This document shows positions 14,698 through 22,442 of a DNA stretch of 22,832 nt, in pieces. The notes below the pieces were generated by a model. The model did no database searches and was not told the origin of the DNA. It was given only the letters and a program-made list of their open reading frames with translations. Each line of letters begins with the position of its first letter. Within the stretch, counting starts at the first letter, position 1. This DNA comes from an uncultured Clostridiaceae bacterium (GTDB taxonomy: Bacteria; Bacillota; Clostridia; Lachnospirales; Lachnospiraceae). The stretch is taken from positions 1 to 22,832 of the forward strand of contig CAUCBQ010000011.1 in the NCBI GenBank assembly GCA_958441075.1, given 5' to 3'. The position numbers and the translations under genes are program-made.

Positions 14698-15461
14698 CAC
14701 CCAAACTGGATGTAACCGGAGTCAGCTTTTCCTACCATACGCTGGAGGGGGAAACGCTGGCTCTTTCTGATATATCGTTTTCTCTGTCCCCCGGTGAATT
14801 TGCGGCTGTGGTAGGCCCGTCAGGCTGCGGAAAATCCACTCTTCTTTCTCTTCTCTGCGGCCTTTCCAAACCCGATACAGGGCAGATCCTTCTGGATGGC
14901 CGTCCTCTGCATCATTCTCCCTCTGCTACTGGTTATATGCTCCAAAAGGATCATCTTTTCCCATGGAGGGATATTTTGTCCAATGTATCTCTGGGACTGG
15001 AAATTCAAAACCGTCTTACCCCAAAAGCTAAAGCACACTTAAAGGAAATGCTCTCAGCCTACGGTCTTGAAGGCTTCGAACACGCCCGCCCCTCTGAGCT
15101 TTCCGGCGGAATGCGCCAACGGGCCGCCCTGATCCGCACCCTGGCTCTGGAACCGGATCTTCTTCTTTTAGATGAGCCATTTTCAGCCCTTGATTATCAG
15201 ACAAGACTCTCTGTGTGTGACGACATCAGCTCCATCTTAAGAAGCACCCAAAAAACGGCCGTTCTTGTGACCCATGACCTTTCAGAGGCCATCAGCATCG
15301 CAGACCGGATCATCATTCTCACTCCAAGGCCCGGAAGGATCAAAAAAATCCTCCCCATCCTTTTTCCTGATGACTGCCTGACCCCGTTAAAAAGGCGCAA
15401 CCGTCCTGAATTTTCCGGATACTTTAACGCTGTATGGAAGGAGCTGAAAACAGATGACTAA
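14694..15461 (+). CDS. ABC transporter ATP-binding protein (NitT/TauT/SsuB type)
   Basis: Cytoplasmic ATPase that powers an importer. The 255-aa protein has Walker A GPSGCGKST, a Q-loop (MLQKDHLFPW), signature ELSGGMRQRAA, Walker B LLLLDEPFSALD and H-loop VTHDLSEA, all intact. The QxxxLFPW feature is typical of nitrate/taurine/sulfonate-type importers. Its last codons overlap the permease start by 8 bases, so the two are coupled. The start at ATG 14694 is set by the conserved N-terminus; an out-of-frame ATG lies just upstream. Its likely binding protein is the lipoprotein encoded at 9990-11003. Confidence 0.95.
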   Translation: MTPKLDVTGVSFSYHTLEGETLALSDISFSLSPGEFAAVVGPSGCGKSTLLSLLCGLSKPDTGQILLDGRPLHHSPSATGYMLQKDHLFPWRDILSNVSLGLEIQNRLTPKAKAHLKEMLSAYGLEGFEHARPSELSGGMRQRAALIRTLALEPDLLLLDEPFSALDYQTRLSVCDDISSILRSTQKTAVLVTHDLSEAISIADRIIILTPRPGRIKKILPILFPDDCLTPLKRRNRPEFSGYFNAVWKELKTDD

Positions 15462-16257
15462 CCGCTTGATTTCCCCATCTTTGGCCCAGCAGGAATATCT
15501 GGCAGACCAGCTGCGCCGCCGGAGCATGATCCGTAGCTGGCGCATTCTTCTCCTTGTGCTGATTTTGTCTTTATGGGAGCTGTCAGCCCGTCTGGGTCTT
15601 ATTGACCGTTTTATTTTCAGCAGTCCAAGCCTGATCTTCAAGTGCCTGATCTCTATGACCGCAGACAAAACCATCTTTCTGCATACCGGGGTTACTCTTA
15701 TGGAAACCCTTATAAGCTTTGCGGTCTGTACTCTGGCCGGCTTAATCTGCGCCCTTCTTCTCTGGGCTTTCCCGTCCGCAGCCAGTGTTTTAGAGCCTTT
15801 TTTAGTTCTGCTGAATAGTCTGCCAAAATCCGCCCTTGCTCCCCTTTTGATCGTATGGCTGGGAAATAATACTGCTACTATTGTCACAGCGGCCGTTTCC
15901 GTAGCCCTGTTCGGCTCGATCCTGACCCTGTACAACGGCTTCTGCCAGACGGATGAAAACAAAATACGCCTGATCCATTCTCTGGGCGGAACCAGATCAG
16001 ACGTACTCCTAAAGGTTCTGCTGCCAGGCTCTCTCCCTATGGTAATCAACAACATGAAGGTCAATATCGGTCTGTGCCTGGTAGGCGTCATTATTGGTGA
16101 ATTTCTCTCTGCCCGGGCAGGACTGGGATATCTGATCACCTACTCCGCCCAGACCTTTACCATGACTGTGCTTATGACCTCCATTATGGTTCTGTGTCTG
16201 CTTTCCTGGCTTTTATATCAGGCCATTGCCAGTGTTGAAAAGAAACTGAAGCTGTAA
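15454..16257 (+). CDS. ABC transporter permease (NitT/TauT/SsuC type)
   Basis: An inner-membrane subunit of 267 aa with about six hydrophobic segments, starting near residue 29 (ILLLVLILSLWELSA). The binding-protein-dependent permease (EAA-like) loop lies around IRLIHSLGGTRSDVLLKVLLP, where the usual Ala-Gly reads Leu-Gly-Gly; VIIGEFLSARAGLGYLI follows, typical of the SsuC/TauC group. ATG 15454 overlaps the ATPase stop and has GGAG about 10 bases upstream. An approximately 25-residue polar N-terminus precedes helix 1. Only one permease gene is present, so the membrane part should be a homodimer. No terminator is visible before the next promoter at 16268. Confidence 0.93.
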   Translation: MTNRLISPSLAQQEYLADQLRRRSMIRSWRILLLVLILSLWELSARLGLIDRFIFSSPSLIFKCLISMTADKTIFLHTGVTLMETLISFAVCTLAGLICALLLWAFPSAASVLEPFLVLLNSLPKSALAPLLIVWLGNNTATIVTAAVSVALFGSILTLYNGFCQTDENKIRLIHSLGGTRSDVLLKVLLPGSLPMVINNMKVNIGLCLVGVIIGEFLSARAGLGYLITYSAQTFTMTVLMTSIMVLCLLSWLLYQAIASVEKKLKL

Positions 16258-16267
16258 ACCGGTCTGC

Positions 16268-16296
16268 TTGCGCTCCTCTTTCTCCTATGGTATGAT
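16268..16296 (+). promoter_or_regulatory. Promoter of the (p)ppGpp synthetase-domain gene
   Basis: -35 TTGCGC (16268-16273), 17-base spacer ending in an extended TGG, -10 TATGAT (16291-16296). The leader is about 55 bases, and GGAAGGAG precedes the start codon. Confidence 0.6.
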
Positions 16297-16357
16297 GAAA
16301 CCATCTTACTAACAGCAGCACATTCCGGCCGATAAATCCCGCAGGAAGGAGAAGCCA

Positions 16358-17653
16358 ATGGACCTGATCAATCAGTTTATTGAAAACTATAAAAAGAAAT
16401 TTAACTATTACGAATCCGTAGGCCGTCTTGCAGCCAGCCAGCTGGAAGCCGTACTGCGCTCCTCCGGTATCCGCGCCATGGTTACCTACCGGGCGAAAAA
16501 TCCGGGCCGCTTAAAGAGCAAGGTTCTTCGCCGCAATGCCAAGCGCTCTGTTCCCTATCGAAATATGAAGGAAATCTATGAGGACATCGCAGACCTCTGC
16601 GGTGTCCGGGTTTCCCTTTACTTCCCCGGCGACCGCCTTCAGGCAGACCAGCTGATCAGGGATCAGTTTCACATTCTGGAAAGCAAGCAGTTCCCGGAAC
16701 AGTCAAAGCCGCCTACCTACCATAAGCGGTTTTCCGGCTACTGGGCCAACCACTACCGTGTGTACCTGAGGGAGGAATTTGCACAGCCCTCAGAAAAACG
16801 CTACTGCCGGGCCAGAATCGAGATCCAGGTCGCATCTGTCCTGATGCACGCCTGGTCAGAAGTGGAACATGACCTGATCTACAAGCCCCTGCAGGGTACC
16901 CTTTCCCCGGAGGAGCTTGCCATTTTAGATGAGCTGAACGGCCTGGTTCTTGCAGGAGAAATTGCCCTGGAGCGCCTGCAGGCCGCAGGAAACGAGCGGA
17001 TTCGGAACAAAAATGCTGTTTTTGATAACCAGTATGAACTGGCCTCCTATCTTTACAATTATCTCAGCAGCAATTTCCGCCCGGAAGACATTGAACTGCG
17101 GATGGGAAATATTGAGCTGCTTTTCCGGCTTCTGTCCGTCCTGAAGCTGCTGGATGTAAAGTACATGGGGCCTGTTTTAAAAGCAGTTAAATTTGAAAAA
17201 GACAAACGAAACATTTCCCAGCAGATCATTGATCAGATCATCAGCGGAAATGAAAAACGGTATCTGGCCTACCAGTCCTTAAAAACAGCAGTCTCCCAGG
17301 AGGATGATGAGCGGCTGGAAGCTATCAGCAGCTTTTTCCGCCAGTGGGTTCCCCTGGAAGCGCTCTTAAACCGCATCACCAAGCGCAGCTCCCGCTCCTT
17401 AAGCGTCTTTAATATCAATGCCCTGAAACGAACCGGCCTTTTTGACAAAGAAAGCCTGAACCAGATTGCTTTTCTTCGGAAAATGCGCAATACCCTGATT
17501 CATGATATTGAGGCGCCGGAAGCCGCTTACATACAGGAGCTTGGCGAGCAGGCCCGGACTTTGAGCGAAAAACTTTCAAAGCTTTCTGAACCTGAAAAGG
17601 ACGAGAAAAAAATCCAGCCGGACCGCAGGGAATCCGGCGGTCCGGCTGACTAA
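16358..17653 (+). CDS. RelA/SpoT-type (p)ppGpp synthetase domain fused to a HEPN-like C-terminal region
   Basis: Predicted cytoplasmic alarmone synthetase of 431 aa, about twice the length of a small alarmone synthetase (200-260 aa), with no HD hydrolase, TGS or ACT domain. The synthetase domain (about 20-185) contains YRAKNPGRLKSK, DLCGVRV with the metal-binding Asp79, the FSGYWANHYRV segment, EIQV with Glu155 and MHAWSEVEHDLIYK, so the catalytic residues appear intact. The remaining 220 residues look helical. Near the end they contain FLRKMRNTLIHD, where Arg377-Asn-x3-His382 fits the R-N-x3-H motif of HEPN domains, preceded by an NALKRTGLFDKES-type helix pair. HEPN assignment is inference. 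The 3' end doubles as the minus-strand terminator of the convergent AAA gene. It could instead be a plain RelQ-like enzyme with an oligomerisation tail. Confidence 0.85.
   Translation: MDLINQFIENYKKKFNYYESVGRLAASQLEAVLRSSGIRAMVTYRAKNPGRLKSKVLRRNAKRSVPYRNMKEIYEDIADLCGVRVSLYFPGDRLQADQLIRDQFHILESKQFPEQSKPPTYHKRFSGYWANHYRVYLREEFAQPSEKRYCRARIEIQVASVLMHAWSEVEHDLIYKPLQGTLSPEELAILDELNGLVLAGEIALERLQAAGNERIRNKNAVFDNQYELASYLYNYLSSNFRPEDIELRMGNIELLFRLLSVLKLLDVKYMGPVLKAVKFEKDKRNISQQIIDQIISGNEKRYLAYQSLKTAVSQEDDERLEAISSFFRQWVPLEALLNRITKRSSRSLSVFNINALKRTGLFDKESLNQIAFLRKMRNTLIHDIEAPEAAYIQELGEQARTLSEKLSKLSEPEKDEKKIQPDRRESGGPAD
17606..17648 (-). terminator. Terminator of the AAA gene, inside the end of the synthetase gene
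   Basis: Arms 17616-17626 (AGCCGGACCGC) and 17637-17647 are perfect 11-base inverted repeats, extended by one C-G pair. On the minus strand seven T follow one base after the stem (17606-17612). The hairpin lies wholly within the coding end of the plus-strand synthetase gene (stop 17653). Confidence 0.88.
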
Positions 17654-17659
17654 AGGCTG

Positions 17660-19147
17660 TTATCCAAGAAGCTCCCGTATCATTTTTCCGTCAAATATTA
17701 CCTTTTCAAGATGATCCACCTCGATTTGGTACAGAGCATTGGCAGCAATATGCTCCGCAGCCTGTTCCAGATCACGGATTCCGCTTGTTTCTGAATAAAG
17801 CTCCACTACCTCATCCAGGGCCTCGTCTGTCAGAATACATTCCTCCTGACGCAGACTCATACGGCGCAGGATCTTTGGCAGGGCAAATCGGGAAAAAATG
17901 ATCTTCTTTTCTTCCGGTGTATAATCAGGAATATCAATTACTGCAAAACGGGACATTAGCGGCGCGCTGATCTGCTCCTTATTATTTGCTGTGGCAATCG
18001 GATATACGCCTGAGGTGGGAACCATACATTCCATGTAGTTATCCGTAAAACCCAGATTGTCAAGCAGAGTCAAAAGCACATCTGCCGGATTTCCATTTCC
18101 CTTTCCGGAAGCCGCCTTATCCAGCTCATTGATAATAAATACCAGGTTGGACTCCCCTGCCATGGAAAAAGCCTCCATAATAATTCCCGGCTTTGCATTG
18201 GCGTAAACCCTGGAGCTTCCGGTCAGCTGCTCCGGATCATTGATAGAACTCATATCCAGAGTCGTCCATGGCAGTTTTAAAATTCTTGCCACCGCATATG
18301 CAATCTGAGATTTTCCCGTACCTGCAGGTCCCACCAGCAAAAGGCCGTAAGCAGGCAGCGTATGGGTCCGGTTAATCTGAATAATGGTTTCGATGATTCT
18401 CTGCTTTACCCGCTCCATACCGTAAAGCTCTTCATCCAGAATCCTCCTTGCCTCTACGGGATCAATAGCCTCAAAATAGTCATGCTTCCAACGCACATTC
18501 ATCATAATGGACAGCGCTCTCTGAGCATGCCGGCGCTCCTCCGGCGATACCTCATGGGACTTTGCCACTGCCAGGTTTCTTCTGGCCCAGAGACGGATGT
18601 GGTCCGGAAGAGTTTTTCCTGCACAGGTCATAAAATCTGTAATACTCTGGAGACTGGTAAGCTTCATATCGTCTCCTTCTTCATTTTCCTCCTCCTCTTC
18701 AGCCTCAGAAGGCGCACTGCTGGCAAAAAGACGTTCAATCATAAACTGTAAAAAGCCGTCCTCTGCCGAAAGCTTGGTTCCTCCGCCAAAGGCTGTTTCA
18801 CGAATACGGTAAACTGCATAGCCGTCCTTTCCATTTTCACCGGACAGGCGCACATTGATGTGGTTTTCCCCCAGCCACCGAATCAGGCTTACAAACCGTG
18901 CATCTATCTTTAAAATATTACCGCTGACCGTTTCATTTCCATTTTTAAACTCAAAAGCAGTTCCCCTTACGGGATTTGTAAAAAGACCGCAGGTGTGGTG
19001 CTCCCATCTTTGCCCCCTGGTATCCAAAACCAGAATCGGCTGTCCCGGCGCCGCCTGAGGGGCATTCGAATAAAAAACGCTGTATGTGCACTCTGCCCCC
19101 TTTGTATCCTCTGTTTCCGGCGCATGGTTAAAATCAAACACTGGCAT
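17660..19147 (-). CDS. Lon-like AAA ATPase without protease domain
   Basis: A cytoplasmic AAA+ protein of about 495 aa. The N-terminal 145 residues are unassigned, an acidic linker of mostly Glu/Asp follows (about 148-160), then helices and an AAA module of Lon type (LDEELYGMERVKQRII before Walker A). Walker A is GPAGTGKS (273-280), sensor 1 falls at TANN (about 388), the arginine finger is Arg400 (PLMSRFAV), and the sensor 2 region reads GIRDLEQ. Walker B reads VFIINELDK: Asn340 stands where Asp is expected, with Glu341 kept. The protein ends after the lid with no Ser-Lys protease domain. ATG 19147 has GGGG at 9 bases; a TTG at 19153 is too close to it. Substrate or partner unknown. Confidence 0.88.
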   Translation of the reverse strand: MPVFDFNHAPETEDTKGAECTYSVFYSNAPQAAPGQPILVLDTRGQRWEHHTCGLFTNPVRGTAFEFKNGNETVSGNILKIDARFVSLIRWLGENHINVRLSGENGKDGYAVYRIRETAFGGGTKLSAEDGFLQFMIERLFASSAPSEAEEEEENEEGDDMKLTSLQSITDFMTCAGKTLPDHIRLWARRNLAVAKSHEVSPEERRHAQRALSIMMNVRWKHDYFEAIDPVEARRILDEELYGMERVKQRIIETIIQINRTHTLPAYGLLLVGPAGTGKSQIAYAVARILKLPWTTLDMSSINDPEQLTGSSRVYANAKPGIIMEAFSMAGESNLVFIINELDKAASGKGNGNPADVLLTLLDNLGFTDNYMECMVPTSGVYPIATANNKEQISAPLMSRFAVIDIPDYTPEEKKIIFSRFALPKILRRMSLRQEECILTDEALDEVVELYSETSGIRDLEQAAEHIAANALYQIEVDHLEKVIFDGKMIRELLG

Positions 19148-19222
19148 AATCAATTTCCCCTTTTATACAAAGATCTCCGGTGAGGGATACTTTCCCTGAC
19201 CGTGCTTTTTTAGTGTAACATG

Positions 19223-19255
19223 AAATCGCTCCGCCAACAACCGGCGGAGCAATTT
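19223..19255 (-). terminator. Terminator after the 41-aa microprotein gene
   Basis: Arms 19228-19235 (GCTCCGCC) and 19243-19250 form an 8-pair GC stem, extended by AT pairs. It lies just past the 41-codon ORF on the minus strand; the T stretch is better on the plus strand (AATTTTCTTT), so it may act in both directions. Confidence 0.55.
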
Positions 19256-19258
19256 TCT

Positions 19259-19384
19259 TTATACATTCTTTATGGATGACTGAGCCGCCGTAACCCCCTC
19301 GCAGAAATGATCCAGCCTGTCAAACAGAAAACTGCCTGCCTTATACAGCCCTGCCAGAATTCCCAGCAGAATAATCGCTTTCAT
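19259..19384 (-). CDS. 41-aa membrane microprotein
   Basis: ATG 19384 follows a purine-rich AAGGGAAGTGAAGAG ribosome site, and a TATAAT lies about 36 bases upstream. The product has a short hydrophobic N-terminal helix (MKAIILLGILAGLYKAGSFL) and an amphipathic, mildly acidic rest with one Cys (FDRLDHFCEGVTAAQ). The helix is long enough to enter a membrane, but no family is recognised. Codons are ordinary, and the ORF is flanked by its own -10-like element and a hairpin, which argues for a real small gene. It sits between the AAA gene (downstream, same strand) and the divergent symporter gene. Confidence 0.5.
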   Translation of the reverse strand: MKAIILLGILAGLYKAGSFLFDRLDHFCEGVTAAQSSIKNV

Positions 19385-19419
19385 ACTCTTCACTTCCCTT
19401 GTTCATTGATGGTAACTTT

Positions 19420-19425
19420 ATTATA
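19420..19425 (-). promoter_or_regulatory. -10 element for the 41-aa gene
   Basis: A perfect TATAAT on the minus strand in a very AT-rich segment. No good -35 is visible at 16-18 bases. Confidence 0.4.
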
Positions 19426-19506
19426 TATTTAAACATATAAAAGCGGCATAAGCATCTTCTGCCCTTATATTAAGGTTGTATAAATATCCTTTTATCCCGC
19501 TATTAT

Positions 19507-19536
19507 TTGACATAACGACAACTTTACCATTATAAT
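19507..19536 (+). promoter_or_regulatory. Consensus promoter of the symporter gene
   Basis: Perfect -35 TTGACA (19507-19512) and perfect -10 TATAAT (19531-19536) with an 18-base spacer. A small inverted repeat CCTTA-TAT-TAAGG (19463-19475) lies about 30 bases upstream and could bind a regulator. Confidence 0.85.
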
Positions 19537-19573
19537 AAAATGCAGTACAAAAGAAAGGGTTAAAAGGATAATC

Positions 19574-20989
19574 ATGATTGAATTCATTACTTCCGTAAAC
19601 ACTGCGGTTAACAGCTTTATCTGGGGGGTACCTGCCATGATCTGTATTATCGGTGTAGGACTTTTCTTAAGTCTCCGTACCCGTTTTATCCAGATCCGCC
19701 GTTTTCCCTATGCCATCCGCACCACCATTGGACGTATGTTCAGCAAAAAGAACGCTTCTGAAGGAGCCATCACCCCATTTCAGGCTGTATGTACTGCCCT
19801 TGCTGCTACTGTTGGAACAGGAAATATCGCCGGCGTTGCCGGAGCCATTGCCATCGGCGGTCCGGGCGCAGTATTCTGGATGTGGATTTCCGCATTTTTA
19901 GGAATGTGTACCAAATTTTCCGAGGTTACTCTGGCTGTTCATTTCCGCGAAACCAATCCAAAGGGAGATCTGGCCGGAGGTCCCATGTACTATATTAAAA
20001 ACGGACTTGGGAAAAAATGGATGTGGCTGGCCTATCTTTTTTCTGTTTTCGGTATCCTGACTGTATTCGGAACCGGAAATGCCACCCAGGTCAATACCAT
20101 TACAACTGCGGTGCGCTCTGCCCTCACAGGCTATGGTATTCTGCCCGATTCTGCTGTGGCTGCCTTTAATATGGTTATGGGAATCCTTTTGGCTGCTTCT
20201 GTGGCTCTGGTGCTCCTTGGCGGTGTCAAGCGCATCGGAAGCGTAGCGGAAAAGCTGGTTCCCTTTATGGCCCTGCTCTACGTCCTTCTGTCCCTGGGCG
20301 TAGTATTTCTTCATCTGGAACATGTTCCTGGTGTTTTTTCCTCCATTATTCAGGGAGCCTTTTCTCCTTCTGCTGTTACCGGAGGAGTAGTGGGAAGTTT
20401 CTTTACCAGCATGAAGCGTGGTGTTTCCAGAGGAATCTTTTCCAATGAGGCCGGACTTGGTACAGGCTCCATTGCCCACGCCTGCGCAGATACGGATGAT
20501 CCTGTCCATCAGGGTATGTTCGGCATTTTCGAGGTATTTACAGATACCATCGTTATCTGCACCCTTACTGCCCTGGTAATTCTCTGCAGCGGCGTTCCCA
20601 TAACCTACGGACAGGATGCCGGCGCAGAGCTTACCATTCTTGGCTTTACCTCTACCTATGGAAGCTGGGTTTCCATTTTTACCGCAGTGGCTATGTGCTG
20701 CTTTGCCTTCTCTACCATTCTGGGCTGGGGACTTTACGGAGCAAGATGTGTGGAATTTCTCCTTTCTCCGGCCTTTATAAAGCCCTTTATGGTGATTTAC
20801 GCTCTGGTTTCCATTCCCGGAGCCACTATGGATCTGGGACTTTTATGGAGTATCGCCGATACCTTTAACGGCCTTATGTCTATTCCAAACCTGATTGCAG
20901 TATTCCTGCTGTCTGGGACTGTAGTCCGGCTCACACGGGAATATTTTTCTAAAAATATCTCCGGCTCACAACGGACCAGTGAATATTAA
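19574..20989 (+). CDS. Alanine/glycine:cation symporter (AGCS family)
   Basis: An integral membrane transporter of 471 aa that most likely imports alanine or glycine with sodium (or protons). About ten or eleven hydrophobic helices are seen. AGCS landmarks are TVGTGNIAGVAGAI near residue 78, LAGGPMYYIKNGLG (the family's GGPMYYI segment) and IFSNEAGLGTGSIAHA near residue 290. ATG 19574 has AAAGGA about 6 bases upstream, and a fully consensus promoter precedes it, implying strong constitutive expression unless repressed. It is monocistronic with a bidirectional terminator. Cation and exact substrate are inferred from the family. Confidence 0.95.
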   Translation: MIEFITSVNTAVNSFIWGVPAMICIIGVGLFLSLRTRFIQIRRFPYAIRTTIGRMFSKKNASEGAITPFQAVCTALAATVGTGNIAGVAGAIAIGGPGAVFWMWISAFLGMCTKFSEVTLAVHFRETNPKGDLAGGPMYYIKNGLGKKWMWLAYLFSVFGILTVFGTGNATQVNTITTAVRSALTGYGILPDSAVAAFNMVMGILLAASVALVLLGGVKRIGSVAEKLVPFMALLYVLLSLGVVFLHLEHVPGVFSSIIQGAFSPSAVTGGVVGSFFTSMKRGVSRGIFSNEAGLGTGSIAHACADTDDPVHQGMFGIFEVFTDTIVICTLTALVILCSGVPITYGQDAGAELTILGFTSTYGSWVSIFTAVAMCCFAFSTILGWGLYGARCVEFLLSPAFIKPFMVIYALVSIPGATMDLGLLWSIADTFNGLMSIPNLIAVFLLSGTVVRLTREYFSKNISGSQRTSEY

Positions 20990-20991
20990 AT

Positions 20992-21040
20992 AAAAACGGC
21001 AGTACAGGAGGGCTCCACGCCTTCTGCACTGCCGTTTTTT
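20992..21040. terminator. Bidirectional terminator between symporter and S41 peptidase genes
   Basis: Arms centred on ACGGCAGT (20996-21003) and ACTGCCGT (21028-21035) pair, with further pairing inside. Six T follow on the plus strand (21035-21040) and a five-T run on the minus strand (20992-20996). It serves two convergent genes. Confidence 0.9.
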
Positions 21041-21049
21041 ATTCCTATC

Positions 21050-22384
21050 CTACGGTCTGCTGTTTAAAACCTCCACAGCCTTTTTAAGCTGATTGTCATC
21101 CTCCGGACGAATCACCGCCTGAGTCCTTAACTGTTCATCCAGCTGAACCTCCACATCCGGCGTGATCCCCTTTTCATGGAGATCAAACCCGCTGGGAGTA
21201 TAGTAATGAGCTGTTGTAAGCTTAATGGCAGAGCCGTCACCCAGAGGTATAAGATTCTGCACAATTCCCTTTCCGTAGCTGGTGGTTCCTACCACAACTG
21301 CTCTTTCATAATCCTTCATAGCTCCTGTAAATACCTCAGAAGCGCTTGCAGAATCGCCATTTACCAGAATTGCTATGGGCAGATCCACCGCATGACCGTC
21401 AGAAGCGGTATATGTCTCTCCTTCTTCGTTTCTGTCAGCCGTATAGACAATCAGGGATTTTCCCTCTCCCTTCTTAAAATCTTTCATATCATCAGGAATC
21501 AGATAATCTACCATAGCCACGGCGCTGTCCAGAATGCCGCCGGGATTATTTCTCAAATCAATCACCAGCTGCTTCATCCCGTCTTCTGTCAGATCATCAA
21601 CAGCCTTCTTAAACTGTTCTACCGTAATAAGATCAAACTCGCTCACAGCCACATAGCCCGTTTTTTCATCCAGCATGCGGGATTCTACCGTAGGCACCTC
21701 AATTTTTTTTCTGGTGAGAGTCAGATCTACATAGGCGTCCTCCTCTGTACGGTATACTGTAATATGCACCTGGGTTCCCTCTTCACCCTTCACATAATTG
21801 CTTACAATCACATCAAGGCTTTCCCCTGCTACCAGCGTATCCTCTACCTTATAAACCACATCCCCCGGCCTCATTCCCGCCTCCAGAGCCGGAGAGCCGT
21901 CAAACACCTTTACTACCGTACAAAGGCCGGTGGTCCTGTTCTGACTGATCATAGCGCCGATTCCGGAATAGGTGCCGCTGGTGCTTTCCTGCATCAGCTT
22001 GTAATCCTCTTCAGAATAATACACAGAATAAGGATCGTCCAAACCGGCCATCATGCCCCGGTAGATAAAATCCTCTACATTCTGCGCATCCTCATCATAG
22101 AGAAATACCTGATCTATAATCTGCTGGATCATCTCCATCTTTGAAGTTACCTGGTCAAAATTCACCCGCTTTCCAGAATCATCTGCAATAGACGGGGCTC
22201 CTGGCTGAGGCTGACGGCTGATTACCCTCCGTCCGAACAGGTAGATCCCCGCAGACATTCCCACGATCATCAGCCCCACAAATGCCATGATAAGAGCCCC
22301 TGTAAGAACTCCCATCCAGAACCGGTTCTGGCCTCCTGCCGTTTTTCTTCTCTCACTTTGTCTGTCATATCTTTGATCTTCCAA
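21050..22384 (-). CDS. C-terminal processing peptidase, S41 family
   Basis: A membrane-anchored serine peptidase of 444 aa acting outside the cytoplasm. After a basic tail, one helix spans about 23-51. A PDZ domain (about 130-210) contains TYSGIGAMI and SPALEAGMRPGDVV. The peptidase domain carries DLRNNPGG, catalytic Ser347 in GDSASASEVF and Lys372 in SYGKGIVQ, 25 residues apart as in characterised CTPs. The start is TTG 22384, with AAAGGAG about 7-8 bases upstream; the next in-frame ATG would cut into the helix. It follows the M23 peptidase gene by 58 bases, an arrangement often found downstream of ftsE-ftsX in clostridia. Possible role: processing of cell-envelope or sporulation-signalling proteins. 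Confidence 0.94.
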   Translation of the reverse strand: MEDQRYDRQSERRKTAGGQNRFWMGVLTGALIMAFVGLMIVGMSAGIYLFGRRVISRQPQPGAPSIADDSGKRVNFDQVTSKMEMIQQIIDQVFLYDEDAQNVEDFIYRGMMAGLDDPYSVYYSEEDYKLMQESTSGTYSGIGAMISQNRTTGLCTVVKVFDGSPALEAGMRPGDVVYKVEDTLVAGESLDVIVSNYVKGEEGTQVHITVYRTEEDAYVDLTLTRKKIEVPTVESRMLDEKTGYVAVSEFDLITVEQFKKAVDDLTEDGMKQLVIDLRNNPGGILDSAVAMVDYLIPDDMKDFKKGEGKSLIVYTADRNEEGETYTASDGHAVDLPIAILVNGDSASASEVFTGAMKDYERAVVVGTTSYGKGIVQNLIPLGDGSAIKLTTAHYYTPSGFDLHEKGITPDVEVQLDEQLRTQAVIRPEDDNQLKKAVEVLNSRP

Positions 22385-22442
22385 TTTTTGTCTCCTTTCT
22401 GACCTTCAGGGGCCTTTCTGTCCTGTTACACTGTATGCCCCT

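Noticed and set aside
15387..16139. 250-codon minus-strand frame opposite the permease
   Set aside because: Arg-rich, low-complexity antisense of a recognisable permease gene; no ribosome site.
19898..20509. 203-codon minus-strand frame opposite the symporter
   Set aside because: Antisense shadow of a clear AGCS gene; composition is Gly/Ser/His-rich, with no domain.
21176..22144. 322-codon plus-strand frame opposite the S41 peptidase
   Set aside because: Antisense shadow of a complete peptidase with intact catalytic residues.
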